Below are positions 62,594 through 64,000 of a DNA stretch of 64,000 nucleotides, piece after piece. Below the pieces are notes generated by a model. The model saw only the letters and a list, made by a program, of their open reading frames with translations, was not told the DNA's origin and made no database searches. The position numbers and the translations under genes were made by a program. The DNA comes from Pseudomonadota bacterium (GTDB lineage Bacteria > Pseudomonadota > Alphaproteobacteria > Rhizobiales > Hyphomicrobiaceae). The DNA lies in the NCBI GenBank assembly GCA_023405815.1, contig JAEXXM010000045.1, forward strand, positions 62,001 through 126,000. Direction: 5' to 3'. Each line of letters opens with the position of its first letter. Positions within the stretch are counted from its first letter, which is position 1.

Positions 62594-64000
62594 TCAGGCC
62601 GCGCCGTAGCCTCCGCCGGTCGGCGTCACGATGACGACGGCGTCGCCCGCCTCGAGCACCGTCTCGTCACAGCCTTCGAGCGGCTCGATTTTTCCGTTGC
62701 GGCGCACGGTGTTGCTGCCGGCCTCTCCCGCCTCGCCGCCGGCTACCCCAAACGGCCGCACGCGCCTGTAACCCGAAAGGATGGCGCAGTGCATCCGCTC
62801 CAGAAAGCGGATGACGCGCCGCGTGCCGTCACCGCTGTTCCACTTTCCCTTGCCGCCCGAGCCGCGTCGGATCGAGAACTCCTCCAGCAGCACCGGGTAG
62901 CGCAGCTCCAAGATCTCCGGATCGGTCAGCCGCGTGTTGGTCATGTGCACGTGCACGGCGGCGGCGCCGTCGAAGCCCGGTCCTGCCGGCGCACCCGAGC
63001 ACAGCGTCTCGTAGTACTGCACCTTGTCGTTGCCGAAGGTGAGGTTGTTCATCGTGCCCTGCGCCGAGCCGAGCGCACCGAGCGCCGCGAACAGCGCATT
63101 GGTGACGATCTGGCTCGTCTCGACGTTGCCGGCGACGACCGCCGCAGGGTAGGTCGGTCGCAGCATCGAGCCCTCGGGAATGACGATCTCGATCGGCTTC
63201 AGGCACCCGGCATTCATCGGGATCGGCTCGTCGACCATGACGCGGATCGAATAGAGCACGGCCGCCCGTGTGACTGGCTCGGGCGCGTTGAAATTGTTCG
63301 GCTGCTGCGCGCTCGTTCCGGTGAAATCAATTTTGGCTGACCGGCTCTCGCGATCGACGGTGATGCGCACCTCGACGGCGGTGCCCTGATCCGTCTCGAC
63401 CCTGAAATGCCCATCCTCCAGTCGCGAGATGAGCCGCCGCACCGCATCCTCGGCGTTGTCCTGCACATGGCGCATGTAGGCCTGCACCACCTCGAGCCCG
63501 AAATGCTGCACCATCCGCTTCAGCTCGGCTTCGCCCTTGGCGTTCGCGGCCACCTGCGCCTTGAGGTCGGCGATGTTCTTGTCCGGGCGACGCGCCGGGT
63601 ACTTGGCGCGGGCGAGCAGCGCGCGTGTCTCCTCCTCGAGGAACCGCCCTTGATCGACGAGCTTGAAGTTGTCGATGTAGACGCCTTCCTCCTCGATCTG
63701 CGTCGCACGCGGCGTCATCGACCCTGGTGTCAGCCCGCCGATGTCCTCGTGATGCCCGCGGCTCGCGACATAGAATAGGACTCGCGCGCCTTCGTCATCG
63801 AAAACGGACGTCACGACGGTGATGTCGGGAAGATGCGTGCCGCCGTTGTAGGGCGCATTGAGCATGAAGCTGTCGCCGGGGCGCATCGTCGCGCCGCGCT
63901 CGCGGATGATCGCCTCGACCGACCGGTCCATGGAGCCGAGGTGCACGGGAAGGTGCGGCGCATTGGCGACGAGCGCGCCCGTCGTATCGAACACCGCGCA
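62594..64000 (-). CDS. Hydantoinase B / oxoprolinase-family protein, truncated by window edge
   Basis: At least 468 residues, N-terminus beyond the right edge; codons to 64000 (Cys-Ala-Val-Phe-Asp-Thr) fit the family. Motifs: PVHLGSMDRSVEAIIRERG, GDSFMLNAPYNGGTHLPDI, VASRGHHEDIGGLTPGSM, NVETSQIVTNALFAALG and RRGSGGKGKWNSGDGTRR. ATP-dependent opening of hydantoin or 5-oxoproline rings with a HyuA partner is the family role. The C-terminus ending GGGYG is complete. Confidence 0.9.
   Translation of the reverse strand, partial: CAVFDTTGALVANAPHLPVHLGSMDRSVEAIIRERGATMRPGDSFMLNAPYNGGTHLPDITVVTSVFDDEGARVLFYVASRGHHEDIGGLTPGSMTPRATQIEEEGVYIDNFKLVDQGRFLEEETRALLARAKYPARRPDKNIADLKAQVAANAKGEAELKRMVQHFGLEVVQAYMRHVQDNAEDAVRRLISRLEDGHFRVETDQGTAVEVRITVDRESRSAKIDFTGTSAQQPNNFNAPEPVTRAAVLYSIRVMVDEPIPMNAGCLKPIEIVIPEGSMLRPTYPAAVVAGNVETSQIVTNALFAALGALGSAQGTMNNLTFGNDKVQYYETLCSGAPAGPGFDGAAAVHVHMTNTRLTDPEILELRYPVLLEEFSIRRGSGGKGKWNSGDGTRRVIRFLERMHCAILSGYRRVRPFGVAGGEAGEAGSNTVRRNGKIEPLEGCDETVLEAGDAVVIVTPTGGGYGAA

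Overview
The window is high-GC, densely coded DNA from an alphaproteobacterium, most likely of the order Hyphomicrobiales. The evidence is the gene families present (DUF2852 pair, CreA, extensin-like lipoprotein, egtBD, HoxBC-type H2 sensor) and the codon use; genus cannot be fixed from sequence reading alone. Region 1 (1-17443, + strand) is the accessory half of an uptake [NiFe]-hydrogenase locus, cut at the left edge: hupD(partial)-F-G-H-I-J-K, hypA-B-C-D-E, hypX, hoxA, hoxJ, hoxB, hoxC, hypF. No gap exceeds 13 nt and most junctions overlap by 1-11 nt. The set covers chaperones, Ni and Fe(CN)2CO cofactor assembly, an oxic CO-ligand enzyme, and the complete H2-sensing regulatory chain. The structural hupSL genes must lie to the left, outside the window. 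Region 2 (17450-19386, - strand) holds a nitronate monooxygenase-like gene with an orphan partner and a small secreted protein. Region 3 (19521-29010) is a fatty-acid degradation locus: fadD, acyl-CoA dehydrogenase, FadN-type bifunctional enzyme, thiolase and a MerR regulator on the - strand, with a divergent fadL porin. Two matched 17-bp dyads lie in the merR-fadL gap, and two CTAGTGT-bounded palindromes separate two of the beta-oxidation genes. Region 4 (29118-40575) is mixed housekeeping: alpha/beta hydrolase, rmuC, PAP2 phosphatase, lipid kinase, creA, YcgN, an ABC-F ATPase, a YhiN-like flavoprotein and a histidine kinase/response regulator pair. Region 5 (40830-51307) looks like one amine-nitrogen locus. 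Eleven - strand genes encode three small membrane proteins, an APC permease, two orphan proteins, an N-methylglutamate-synthase/GlxBCD-type trio, a GlnT/GmaS-type synthetase and a group II truncated haemoglobin. A PuuR-like XRE-cupin regulator and a class I amidotransferase diverge from them. The proposed logic is import, gamma-glutamylation, then transfer to 2-oxoglutarate. The downstream N-methylglutamate dehydrogenase genes are not in the window. Region 6 (51304-64000) carries a FAD monooxygenase, a zinc-finger protein, a hydrolase, an extensin-like lipoprotein, small secreted proteins, egtB-egtD for ergothioneine, a TetR regulator, a lysine-rich histone-H1-like protein, a broken ORF6N gene with striking self-similar palindromes, tandem DUF2852 genes, a pentapeptide-repeat protein and a hydantoinase B-type gene cut at the right edge. 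No rRNA, tRNA, CRISPR array, transposase or integrase was recognised.
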